DNA of 64,000 nt from Eledone cirrhosa (taxonomy: Eukaryota > Mollusca > Cephalopoda > Octopoda > Eledonidae), in the NCBI GenBank assembly GCA_964016885.1, contig OZ024745.1:49723077-49787076 (forward strand), written 5' to 3'. Shown here piece by piece: positions 50,194-59,420 of this stretch. Below the pieces are notes generated by a model that saw only the letters and a list, made by a program, of their open reading frames with translations, did not search any database and was not told the origin of the DNA. The translations under genes and the position numbers were made by a program. Position 1 is the stretch's first letter. Each line of letters begins with the position of its first letter.

Positions 50194-51402
50194 GTTCAAG
50201 GAGACAACAAACAGGTACAAAAAGTCTTATTAGTTTCACGTTTACTATTGGAAAGAGGAAAGAAAGTTTATATATATATATATCTTTTTACATTCGCTTT
50301 TCAATGTTTATATATATATATATATATATTTATTTACACATATGTAATTGAAAATAAAAGGTTAAGAAATCCTCATCATTAGTGGTTGTTTTGATGCCAT
50401 GATAAAATACACTGTAAACTGGTTGATGTTAAGAAAAGCATCTAATCATAGAAACCTTGCCAAAATGGACCATATGAACAAGATGTGTTTCTCTGACCCA
50501 TCAAGTTTCTGACTGACAACATGTCCAATCCAGAACAATATGGAAAACAGGCATAAAATGATGATTATATATATTTGTTTATTTAAAAAATTTTTTTACA
50601 CAATTGTATGTAAAATCCCCATCATATGTCCTTGTATTGTCCCCTTTTCTTGTGCGCCCTTGTGGCAAATAAAGAAATATATATATATGTGCATGTGTGT
50701 TTCTATGTCTGTTTATGTGTCATAACTTAGTGGTTCAACAAAAAGAGATTGATAAAATAAGTACTAAACTTGAAAAAAATGAGTGATAGGGTTGATATGA
50801 TTGATTAAATCCTTTCAAGGCAGTGCTCCAGCATGATAGCAGTCAAATGACTGAAGCCAATTAAAGAGTAAAAGGATAAAAACAACATTGTAGGCAACAG
50901 GTATGATGACTATGTGGTTGAGAATCTCACTTTTCAATTACATAATCACTGTCGTCTCTGTTGTGTTCTATTTTAAATTCAACCTCTCTGTTACCAACTT
51001 GCCCAAAAGCCCTTCCAACATAATTTTATATTAGAACCATTTGTTAAGTAATGTTACAAGTACCATCTTAATAATGAAATAATTAAAAAAAATCTTAGTA
51101 AATTCCCACAAATTCTTCATTAACCCATGCTAGCGTGGAAAATGGACGTTGAACGATGATGATGATAGTTTATTTCATTAGAAATATGGCCGTAATATGA
51201 TTAAATCTAAATGTAAAACCCTGTTCTATTTTAGATTTAAATTGTAACGCTATTCTATTTTAAATTTAATTGTAAAACCCTGCCTTCTTTTCTATTCCAG
51301 CTTTTAATCACACGTCGAAAACGGGCTCTCAAATCAATTTCTGATGGATATGATAAACTACCGAAGAAAATGAAATTCAATGAAAATAATTTACATAAAT
51401 AA
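41760..51402 (+). CDS. NOL8 C-terminus-like protein (246 aa, 7 exons)
   Basis: Exons 41760-41827, 43326-43427, 44908-45050, 46186-46285, 47564-47703, 49744-49829 and 51301-51402 total 741 nt, and all junctions keep frame with clean GT-AG sites. The protein begins MTIMNILSSDDED and has a Lys-rich tract (residues about 42-55). It then has an aromatic/Ser segment (SFSLLSLFGRD) and a C-terminal block: TLFFVEDDPRLSDGVKYF, a Trp-containing helix (DELWTKWTSGFKNEV) and basic RRKRALKS. The order FF..DDPRL, then Trp helix, then basic tail resembles the last part of human NOL8. The acidic-Ser start and the FFF-type motif support the call, but the similarity is weak outside the final 70 residues. An in-frame TAA at 41,745-41,747 precedes the ATG in the same exon, so this exon looks like a true first coding exon. 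Transcripts are needed to confirm it. Confidence 0.72.
44470..44850 (+). mobile_element. LINE 3'-end fragment (C-terminal ORF plus 3' tail)
   Basis: The plus strand decodes, with several stops, to a pattern of SVMLHGSEIWAVT, then RRLHWYGHVM, DDDWWVKK and GRLRKTWGEV. This is the usual C-terminal region of non-LTR retrotransposons (the (R)LRW.GHV..M.DDRWVK pattern). It ends directly in CCAACCCATGCAAGCATGG and a GATGATGATGAT run. It lies in an intron of the plus-strand gene. The coding part is broken and not functional. Confidence 0.75.
45471..45743 (-). mobile_element. LINE 3'-end fragment, opposite orientation
   Basis: The minus frame reads RRLYWCRHVIHINNQWVKKS, GRERPRKMQ and ERKNWRDILFEWSHPTHTNM. 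This is the same C-terminal non-LTR retrotransposon pattern as at 44,470-44,850, again running into the CATGNNNGCATGG-like tail and an ATGATGATGAT end at about 45,460. It is open for 90 codons but only a fragment. It lies in an intron, antisense to the NOL8 C-terminal-like gene. Confidence 0.7.
47755..47938 (+). repeat. SINE copy, TTGGCAGTATCTGTAGAGGG family
   Basis: This is a well-preserved copy of the family at 7,795-7,974, with a GAGTTCAAATCC B box and a terminal AGAAACAATTATTAC. It lies about 50 bp after exon 5 of the NOL8 C-terminal-like gene, in the following intron. Confidence 0.85.
47945..48345 (+). repeat. pyrimidine-rich tract
   Basis: About 400 bp are dominated by C and T on the plus strand (CCTCC, CTTCTC and TTTCTTTCTTTTT runs). 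Two overlapping Pro/Ser/Leu-rich open frames here (47,891-48,198) result from composition and are not genes. The tract lies within the intron after 47,703 and could form triplex DNA. Confidence 0.6.
49243..49520 (+). mobile_element. LINE reverse transcriptase fragment (N-terminal RT blocks)
   Basis: With stops, the plus strand decodes to LPDLFGEVLADIYCNW, GVVVLLKKDENKRALLIISS, then HCWIQ and RCQQRS-like residues. This is the start of a non-LTR reverse transcriptase: the conserved order is L...Y..W, then G.V.LL.K..NK, then N.RPITLLN. It is intronic and decayed. It abuts a minus-strand tRNA-headed SINE at 49,497-49,715. Confidence 0.65.
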
Positions 51403-51429
51403 AAATATTTTAATATATTTTCTTTGTTT

Positions 51430-51665
51430 GTGTGTTGTTTTATACTCATTAGCAGGTGTAGTGTTGTTTTGTATTAATTAGCAACTGTAGTATTGTTTTG
51501 TACTCAGCAGGTGTAATATTGTTTTGTACTCAGCAGGTGTAGGGTTGTTTTGTATTAATTAGTAAGTGTAGTGTTGTTTTGTATTCATTAGCAGGTGTAG
51601 TATTGTTTTATACTCATTAGCAGGTGTAGTGTTGTTTTGTATTAATTAGCAGCTGTAGTGATATT
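51430..51665 (+). repeat. about 34-bp minisatellite, 7 units, directly after the stop of the NOL8 C-terminal-like gene
   Basis: Units follow the pattern GTTGTTTTGTATTAATTAGC then AGGTGTAGT, with a variant (TACTCAGCAGG). The array starts less than 30 bp after the TAA at 51,400-51,402. AATAAA overlaps the stop codon at 51,398-51,403, so the array lies in, or immediately beyond, the 3' UTR. Confidence 0.85.
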
Positions 51666-54234
51666 TTTGTAGCGATAGTTATTGCAGTACTTGTGTGTAT
51701 GTGGAGGCACATGGCTAAAATGTTGGGATCACAATAATAAGGTAAGTTTCATTCCCAGACAGGATGGTGTGTTTGTCCTTGAGTAAGACTCTTTATTTCA
51801 TGTTGCTGGTAAAAATGAGTAATGATGACACTGGTGCCAAGCTATTCCTTTCTCTTGGACAACATCGGTGGAGAGACTGGCATTTTTGTGCGACTGCTAG
51901 TCTTCCACAAAAACCTATTCCTATTGGAGAGGAAATTTCCAGGTACAAACCCATGGTCAGTCTTGACCAGGGTAGACTTTCTTATGTCCTATATTATGTG
52001 TGTTCGTTTAAAATAGGTATATTATATCCTTGCATGTTGTAAGAAGTGAATAAAGGGTTGGCACTGAAAAGTTTGAAAGGCAAAGTTGATCACAGTGGAA
52101 TTTGAGCTCAGAATGGAAGGAGCTAGAAATGAGGATTACTAAATTACAGCTATGTATATATGAACCCATAACTGCTGGTCATAAGGGTGCTGTCGTGACA
52201 GCATTTCATGAGCATTTTAAACCTGGCAAAATCCATCAACTCTCCAGGTCTGAACGCAGCCAGTTTTCTTCAATAGAAGTATAAAAGGTGATGTTAAACT
52301 CTGACTATAGAGTCAGAACGTATACAACAAAGCATTCTATCTGACAATAGAGACAAAAAGATTACTATAAATAGTAATACTATTATAGTTAAAATGAGTA
52401 TGGCCAGTATTCACATCTTTCTTTTAGGGTCTCAGAGATTGGTGGGTCAATATCACTTAGGTATTATTTGAATCATAACTGGTGCAGTCAGACATTAGAT
52501 TGCTACTCCTAGACATTTGAATGTGTGTCCATCATGGCATTTTAATGAGCATTAAGAATACTTAGCAATGCCCATATCCTTTCCAAGCATCCAGTCCCTT
52601 ACCAAGTTTAACCTGCCTGCAGTAGCAGTTATTGGAGTGTGGCTAAAAAATGTCTGGTTCTAAAAGCTGAGAACCAGTATACCTGTTCACCGCTAAGGAT
52701 GCCACTATCAAACATCAAGGTATTTTCTCTATCCATAGAACCTGGTTTTGAGATGTTTCTTCAAATTCTGAATAACTTGAATAGCTGTAGAGATGAGTAG
52801 AATAATTTGAGGATAGTGGAGAGTCATCTAGCATCAGTAGAAGAGATGGATGAAGGGCACTGCTCTACTGTTCTCTTGTTGCAACAGTAGTGATGACAGA
52901 TAGACTACAAATCCCCACAGTGCTTTCTTAGAGCAGTAATAGTGGTGATGGATGTAGTTCACAGTTCTACAGAGATGTGTCTTACAGTAGTGATGGATGC
53001 TGGGGAACTCCACAGTGCTCTCTTGATGCAATACAGGAAATATAGATTGAAGGCAAAGTTGAATGGTGTGAGTGTTGGGACAGCGTTAATAAATATTGAA
53101 TAAAGATATGTAACTATATTTCGCAAAGTATGTTGTCCGACGTTCTACTGATACTGACAATCCGCTGGTCTTTTTAATTTAGTCACATAGCCAGCAAGCT
53201 TAGGCGAAGGGAAAAGTTGATTAAATCAACCCCAATATGTGGTGGCTACTTTATATTATCGACACTGAAAGGATAAAAGGCAAAGTCGATCTTGGCGGGA
53301 TTTGAACTCAGAATAAATACTGCAATTCTTCCAATCGATCATCGATCCGGCGTTAATAAATATTGAATTACGTATCCATTTGTCATTGTCTTTCAAGATG
53401 TTCTTGGGTGTGTGTATTCGACGCCCTCTGTTCCAACAACAAATGTTCCAATTGTTTGAACAATGGAACAACCTGCTTGTGAGGTTAGTTTGCAAATGGT
53501 TGACCATTCCACAAATACGTGCCCTCTTAATGTAGTACACAAGATGGTTTAGCTTTACAGGGCTAGCCATTTGAATTACAGGTACAGCTGAGTAAATAAT
53601 AATAAGAAAAGTGTCTTGCTTGAGGACATATCGTGCCTCTGGGAATCCACCTCACGCCCTTACAATCGTGAGCCTAACACCCTAACTACTAAGCCACATA
53701 GCTTCACAAAGCTGTCAGTTGAGTCAATTCCAATTTATTGTGATCCATGTGGTGAAAGGTTGTGTTGAGACCTACTGCTACCAAAACCATCCGTTTGGGT
53801 GGTTTTGGTAGCTGTAGGTATCTTACGGTAAGTTTCTGTTACCATATAGAGGAGAGCTCTCTGGGTGACAGGGGAACTACTCTGATTCATTTTTGGAAAT
53901 TTTGATTTTGGAGTTTTGTGGATTTGTATGGATTCTTCAGAAAGAAAATCTCCAATCATTTCTCTGGAGAGCCCATGTAGGCCAAACATTATGTAAGATT
54001 TATGTAAAGAACTTGTTTTAACGGCTTGTAACTCCTTCATTCATTCATTTGCTTACACCTGCTCTGCTTGAACAATCTGCTAAATATTAAATCTTCCTAA
54101 CTAACCCAAGCATTGAGCACATTCTGCTCCAGCTATTGGCATTTAGTAATCTGTATCGCACCTATCTGTACCTCTCTATTTCCTTCTCTCCTACGATACA
54201 TATATCCTATTATATATATATATATATATCAGTG
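51666..54234. other. intergenic region with SINE fragments and degenerate repeats
   Basis: This holds minus-strand SINE copies (53,200-53,330 and 53,380-53,700) and degenerate roughly 60-bp repeats around 52,830-53,030 (built on 'cagtagtgatgga' and 'ccacagtgct'). A small hairpin lies at 53,771-53,818 (19-bp arms with one mismatch, 10-nt loop). Short open frames here have no recognisable domain. No gene is supported. Confidence 0.55.
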
Positions 54235-54790
54235 TGGTTTTTACTTGGAATCAGCACAGCCGACCACTGTGGTAGGTCTTTGAGAAATCGTGAGAGAACT
54301 GCTAAGACTTGTGTATTCTTGCTTTGTAGACCCCGAAAATGCATTTGACCGCGTTACATGGGACCTGCTGTGGAAGGTTTTGCAGGAGTATGGGATCGAT
54401 GGTCAGCTTCTTGTTGCCCCGATGTCTCTAGACAAATATTTGTGATCGGATAAATGGTGTTAAATTGAAATATTTCAATGTGGGAGCCGGACACCGCCAA
54501 GGGTGTGTACTATCACATCTCCTGTTCATTATTTTCATGAACAGGATTGACATGCGCAGCCGGGTTGGAAGTGGTGTCACGACTGGCAGATATAGGATCA
54601 GTCGGCTGGAATTTGCTTAACTCGTCGGAATATGATCTCTGACATGCACTTGATGGTTTGATGCCAAGTGCTGCATGGCTGGAATGAAAATCAGTGCTAC
54701 GAAGACTAAGACACTCGTTTCCTCAAGGATGCCTGCGCAGTGCAATACACACGTGAATGGACTTCCACAGAAGCAGGTGGAGAAGTTCAA
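54235..54790 (+). mobile_element. decayed LINE reverse transcriptase core fragment
   Basis: Decoded in shifting frames, the plus strand gives VDPENAFDRVTWDLLWKVL and EYGIDGQLL, then VNGVKLK-like and VGAGHRQGCVLSHLLF-like residues, IIFMNRID and finally VNGLPQKQVEKF-like residues. This is the RT palm order of non-LTR elements (AFD.V, then G.RQGC.LSPLLF). There are several frameshifts, and the YADD/FADD box is lost or out of frame. It is a fossil. Confidence 0.8.
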
Positions 54791-54809
54791 TTATTGATCC
54801 CAGATGCAC

Positions 54810-55205
54810 CTCGTGTATATCATGTTGTGACCGGATTTAGAGGATCAACAAAGCATTCTCTCCACCCCGAGAGGTTACATCTCTCTGAAGAGAAGCGAAC
54901 TCCAGACATGTTCCTGATAGAAGGTGTGGAGGAGGACTTCTTATTACGTAGTAGGCATATGGTCTGCCAGAACACTTTATTTGCTGTTCTGAAGTCAGAT
55001 TCCAGCTTAATCCCCAAAGTCTTCCCATGTACTAACTTTGAAAGCATTTACTGTCTCTGCTGTAAATTTTCGTGCCTGCTTGTACCGCAAGTGCAAGAAG
55101 GAGGACTTATTTCCAAGCAAAGCTTTGTAGGCCCCTTTCTTTGCTTGCATGACATCTTTGAAGTTGAGTGATAGCATACACGCTTTCTGATAAAAACCCA
55201 ATTAG
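54810..55205 (-). mobile_element. LINE pre-RT linker fragment, opposite strand
   Basis: The minus strand encodes AYKALLGNKSSFLHLRYKQA and RKFTAETVNAFKVSTWEDFG, then (after one stop or frame change) ESDFRTANKVFWQTI, LLRNKKSSS and ERCNLSGWREC..DPLNP. These are the conserved residues between endonuclease and RT in the same LINE group (ANKVFWQTIRRLRGK... SRWREYFEDLLNP). It faces the plus-strand RT fragment at 54,235-54,790, so the two are arranged tail to tail. It is broken and not functional. The 143-codon plus-strand frame (54,740-55,171) is antisense to it. Confidence 0.8.
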
Positions 55206-55385
55206 ATCTGAAAATCGATTAAACGTGTTTATCATCTTCTCCATTTACAGGGAGGTTCGTATTTTCTGGCATGTTTATATCCCTACATATTAGATATGTG
55301 TATATATTTTATACATGTTGGTGCAGTCTCGGTTACACATTCTGTATTTATACAGATATAACTTTATGATTTACATATGTATGTA

Positions 55386-55660
55386 AATCATCATCATCAT
55401 CATCATCACCGTTTTACGTCCGTTCTTCCACGCTAGCATGGGTTAGACGGGTTGTCCTGTTGTGTGCAGTGTCTGGTCGGCTGACCATGCCTTGCTCATA
55501 CAGGAACTGGTCTGGCTTGATTTCTACAGCTGGATGCCCTTCCTAACACCAACCTCATTTACAGTGAGTGCTGGGTGCTTTTTCGTGGCGCCTACACGTC
55601 CACTTTACAGTGTGGGCTGGGTGCTTTTTTGCCGTGGCACCTCCACGACCACCTTGCGGT
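55386..55660 (+). repeat. CATC-headed dispersed repeat, best preserved copy
   Basis: It opens with five CATC-like units, then CGTTTTACGTCCGTTCTTCC and ACGCTAGCATGGGTTAGACG. It carries 'gctggatgcccttcctaac', and twice a 'ctttacagtg..gctgggtgct' segment. This is the reverse orientation of the GCTAGCATGG...GATGATG tail seen on the LINE fragments. The many diverged relatives across the window make this the most abundant repeat here. Confidence 0.75.
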
Positions 55661-55907
55661 GGGGGGGAGTGGGGGCATATTGTTTATATGCTTCAGCATG
55701 TACCCATGGGAGGTCGGGTACCCTGTATTACTGCGTGACGCCAGAGGTCACGGTCGTGTGTCATTGACTTTGAGATGTATGTATATATATATATATATAT
55801 TATATCTATGCATATATAGATATATACATGCACACACACACACATATATGTGTATATATACATACGTATACGTATATATGTACACACACATATATATATA
55901 TGTATGT

Positions 55908-55938
<31 letters not shown>

Positions 55939-56154
55939 AATCATATAGAAACCAATATTAACAAATGTCATCTACTTTTTTCTCTCTTTTTTTTTCTTTC
56001 GTATTGCCAGATCGAGTTCAGACGTCTGACTATACTGGTCCCCAGTGTTATGTCCTTACACGTCCTAATCGCTATAGTTTTGCCCTAGTATTTTACTTCA
56101 CACACACGCGCGCGTGTGCGTCTTTTTATTGCTTTATTCACACGCATAGAAACA

Positions 56155-56385
56155 ATGTGAAGGCGTGTGGCTGAGTGGTTAGAGAATTGGATTCACAATC
56201 TTGAGGTTGTGAGTTCGATTCCTGGACCGGGCGATGCGTTATGTCCTTGAGCAAGACACTTTATTTCACGTTGCTCCTTCTACCTGGAGTTGCGACCGAT
56301 AGATAGTACTAGCAACTGGAAAGACCAACGGAAACATTGTTTCCTCGGTCCGATTTGACGAAAGTCGATCGATTGAAAAAAAAAT
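56155..56385 (+). repeat. tRNA-headed SINE, well-preserved copy
   Basis: The head GCGTGTGGCTGAGTGGTTAG (A-box region) and GAGTTCGATTCC (B box, near 56,211) are intact. They are followed by TTGAGCAAGACACTTTATTT and a body ending in CGATCGATTG plus an A run. The intact internal promoter suggests a young insertion. It is not a tRNA gene, because no matching acceptor stem closes after the B box. Confidence 0.85.
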
Positions 56386-56560
56386 AGAAACAAACACTCA
56401 CTCACATACATACACGCACACACACACACATACATACATATAAACATATATATATATGTGTGTGTGTATACATATATATTACATATATGTGTGTGTGTAT
56501 ACAATATATATATATTGTTATATTTGGGGAGGGTCATATTGTCATAATATTGCCAGAAAT

Positions 56561-56748
56561 AATAATTGTTTCTACTTTTGGCACAAGGCCAGCAATTAGC
56601 CAGTACATTACTGGTACTTTATTTTATCGACCCCGTAAGGATGAAAGGCAAAGTTAACCTCAGCGAGATTTGAACTCAAATCATAAAGGGACGCAACTCT
56701 ATGCTTCAAAGCATGGCGTCCGACCCTCTACTGATACTGCCAATCCAC
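56561..56748 (-). repeat. SINE copy, TTGGCAGTATCAGTAGAGGG family, reverse
   Basis: This is the reverse complement of the family at 7,795-7,974. It runs from the AATTGTTTCTACTTTTGGCA end to the CCTCTACTGATACTGCCAAT end and includes GGATTTGAA-like B-box bases. It is flanked by AT/GT microsatellite on the low-coordinate side. Confidence 0.85.
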
Positions 56749-56973
56749 TAGAACACACTCACTGTTTGGTTTGGGTTGGTTTTCGTTTCTGTATCTTTTA
56801 TATTTCGATAGTTAATTTATCTGGCAATCAATGTTTATCATTGATTGACCAACGGTTAAAAATACAGATATAAATATATATATAACATATATATACTATA
56901 TATATAACATATATATATATAGTAACAGCCGTACTAAGAGTGGGGAATGAAATTTCGTTTCATTTTTTCCGCT

Positions 56974-57007
<34 letters not shown>

Positions 57008-57184
57008 TAAAAAAATAATGAATAAAACAATGAAACAGTTCCTTATATTAAACAAAAAAAGTTCATTATTTAACGATCGTTTCTAGGATATATATGTGTT
57101 AGAATTGGCATGCATATTCAACAGATCTATGTACAAAATTATACAAAATTATACAAACTATCAAAATTAAATATACATACCAAC

Positions 57185-57372
57185 ACATATATATGCCGTC
57201 TTCAGAAATCTATTCCGTTTATCTTTCACCGAAAGTGATTTTTCATTGCATCTCTTCTTTCCATGATATCCGGATTACATATATATGCCGTCTTCAGAAA
57301 TGTATTCCGTTTATCTTTCACCGAAAGTGATTTTTCATTGCATCTCTTCTTTCCATGATATCCGGATTACAT
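57185..57372 (+). repeat. 92-bp tandem duplication
   Basis: Two adjacent copies with a period of 92 bp (starting near 57,191 and 57,283) carry ATATGCCGTCTTCAGAAAT, CACCGAAAGTGATTTTTC and CATGATATCCGGATTACAT. They differ at roughly one position (AATCTATT versus AATGTATT). The near identity points to a recent duplication. No coding content is recognised. Confidence 0.9.
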
Positions 57373-57451
57373 TGAGTTCTTCATACGGATTGGACACTAC
57401 CGTAAACTCTTGGTAGATTTATCTACACATATATCTATATCTATATAGTTC

Positions 57452-57543
57452 TTATCATGTTTCCTCCTATTGCGTCGTGTTTACGCCATTTTTATTTCAA
57501 CAAAAATGGCGTAAACACGACACAATAGGAAGAAACATGATAA
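57452..57543. repeat. 92-nt hairpin with 42-bp arms
   Basis: The arms 57,452-57,493 and 57,502-57,543 are reverse complements with two mismatches, and the loop is 8 nt (57,494-57,501). The arm core CGTGTTTACGCCATTTTT is GC-balanced, unlike the AT-rich surroundings. It could be a fold-back end of a transposon or a microRNA-like or siRNA hairpin. The arms are longer and more perfect than an ordinary animal pre-miRNA. Confidence 0.9.
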
Positions 57544-57593
57544 TAGTACCACTGATGATGTTGCAGATGTGCAACGAAAGAACTTTGTTAGAC

Positions 57594-57666
<73 letters not shown>
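57594..57666. repeat. (AT)n microsatellite
   Basis: Over 70 bp of uninterrupted TA repeats. Other long simple repeats: 12,848-12,880 (TA), 50,157-50,190 (CA), 55,775-55,935 (TA/CA), 56,400-56,520 (CA/TA), 56,875-57,002 (TA), 59,355-59,415 (TA around a C run), 59,565-59,750 (TA/TG), 61,412-61,491 (CT) and 63,125-63,235 (GT with G runs). Open frames made of Tyr-Ile, His-Thr or Leu-Ser repeats over these are artefacts. Confidence 0.95.
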
Positions 57667-57667
<1 letters not shown>

Positions 57668-57780
57668 TATATATTAAAATATAAGTATTAATAAAATAGA
57701 TGTTCTTTTGATCAATTACATTTTATTATACATATTTCGGATGTACAACAGTACGTCCTCATCAGACAAAATATAATGAT

Positions 57781-57827
57781 ACATTATTTCACATAAAAAA
57801 ATCTTGCAAAACAAATACTAACACGAA
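57781..57827 (+). repeat. left 47-bp inverted repeat of the 3.4-kb element
   Basis: It pairs with 61,173-61,219 at 46 of 47 positions in reverse orientation. A TAA inside it (57,819-57,821) closes the transposase-like frame upstream, so the ORF must start inside the element. Confidence 0.9.
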
Positions 57828-57836
57828 TCTAGTGAC

Positions 57837-59058
57837 ATGATTGATACAGCTAAGTGTGATGAATACAGGTCAGAAGAGGACGACCAACCAGTGCCTTTGA
57901 CCCAAGCCGAACTCAATAACCTGACACGAGACCTGAACCTTTCGAAGGAGTCTGCCCAGCTACTGGGTTCTCGTCTTCGAGAGAAACGTCTACTGGCGCC
58001 AGGAACAACATTCTATTGGTATCGGGACAGCGAGAGAGAATTTAGAAAATTCTTCATGTTTGATGAAGCATCTTCACTGGTCTACTGTAGCAATATTGCT
58101 GACCTGATTGAATTACTTGTTCTGAAGTATGATGCTATGGAATGGAGACTTTTCATTGACTCATCTAACGGAAGTCTCAAAGCAGTTCTTCTGAATATTG
58201 GAAACAAGTTTTCATCGATCCCTGTTGGGCACTCAGTTGAAATAAAAGAATCCCACAAAAGCATGGAACGTCTGTTGTCTGCTCTGAACTACCAGAAACA
58301 TAAATGGTTGAACTGTGGAGATCTTAAAGTTGTTGGACTCATCCTAGGACTTCAAGGTGGTTACACAAAGTATCCATTCTTTCTGTGCTTATGGGATAGC
58401 CGTGCTGATGACCAGCATTATGTCAGACAAGAGTGGCCATTAAGACAAGGATTAAAACCTGGATCACACAACCTTTTGTCCCACCCTCTGGTTGAACCAA
58501 GCAAGATATTGCTTCCAACCCTCCACATCAAACTCGGTCTCATGAAGAACTTTGTAAAGGCATTGGACAGGGAAGGTGGAGGATTTGCTTTCCTCCATCA
58601 GAAGTTTCAAAGAAAAAGCATGGAGAAAATTAAGGCAGGTATATTTGATGGTCCTCAAATAAGGGAACTCATCAAGGATACTAGTTTTGATGATGCACTG
58701 AATCCTGCTGAACTCTCTGCCTGGTTGTCCCATTGCAAACTTCCTTGGCAACCACGGAAGTTCCCAGTATCAGAAGGTGGTTGATGAGTTAATGGAGAAT
58801 TTCCGCCAACTTGGTGCGCGCATGTCAGTGAAAATGCACTTCCTCCGGTCTCATCTGGACTATTTTCCAGAGAATTGTGGAGACTTCAGTGAAGAACATG
58901 GTGAGCGCTTTCACCAAGATATCAGTGTTATGGAGGAACGCTATCAAAGCCGATGGGATGTCAACTTTCTGGCCGACTACTGCTGGTGCCTAAAGAGGGA
59001 TGCGCAGTCTGCTCAGCACAGACGGAAGTCCCCGAAGAGACCATTCATCCATGAGTAG
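57837..59058 (+). pseudogene. transposase-like protein of a multicopy invertebrate family, one frameshift
   Basis: The first frame runs 57,837-58,784 (315 codons) and the second continues to 59,058. Family-like sequence changes frame near 58,720-58,740: after NPAELSAW the matching residues IANFLGNHGSSQYQKVVDEL lie in the +1 frame. I recognise the pattern from many uncharacterised invertebrate proteins: WRLFIDSSNGSLKAVLLNIGN, CGDLKVVGLILGLQGGYTKY, FFLCLWDSRADDQHYV, LLPTLHIKLGLMKNFVKALD, GIFDGPQIRELIKD and SEEHGERFHQDI..MEERYQ. Asp108 (FIDSS), Asp162 (CGDLKV) and a C-terminal Glu in SEEHGERFH are candidate DDE-type catalytic residues; this is an inference. No endonuclease, RT or zinc finger is seen. 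Related proteins are often longer at the N-terminus, so the 5' end may be truncated by the inverted repeat. Low interruption and normal codon use suggest recent activity. Confidence 0.75.
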
Positions 59059-59383
59059 CTTCCTTAGTTCATTATACTCTTCTTGCTATCTATTCAAAAT
59101 ATTTTGTAAACCTTCTGTGAATAAATCAGTCTAATATTTTCAATATTGCGTTTTATTCACCTACAAATAGATCGGAATTTAGGATATTTTTAATGTGCTA
59201 ATATTTCATTAACCTGATCTGATTGAGTAAAATGAGCATGATTTTTGGATTCAGTGCAAAAAACTGGCCTAAAATCATGTATTATATGTTAGACCTTGAA
59301 AACATCGCAGACCAGTGTTATTTATTGTTTGCATAAGTAACACAATTATTCGGGTTATACATATATATATATACCCCCCCCCC

Positions 59384-59416
<33 letters not shown>

Positions 59417-59420
<4 letters not shown>

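Noticed and set aside
54740..55171. 143-codon plus-strand open frame
   Set aside because: The minus strand of the same DNA encodes recognisable LINE residues, so the plus frame is a shadow.
55575..55971. Long Tyr/Ile/His/Thr-repeat frames around 55.6-56.0 kb and 59.5-59.8 kb
   Set aside because: These are translations of TA and CA microsatellites.
56158..56230. tRNA gene candidate (A and B boxes with cloverleaf-like arms)
   Set aside because: The acceptor stem does not pair and a SINE body with family members elsewhere continues past it.
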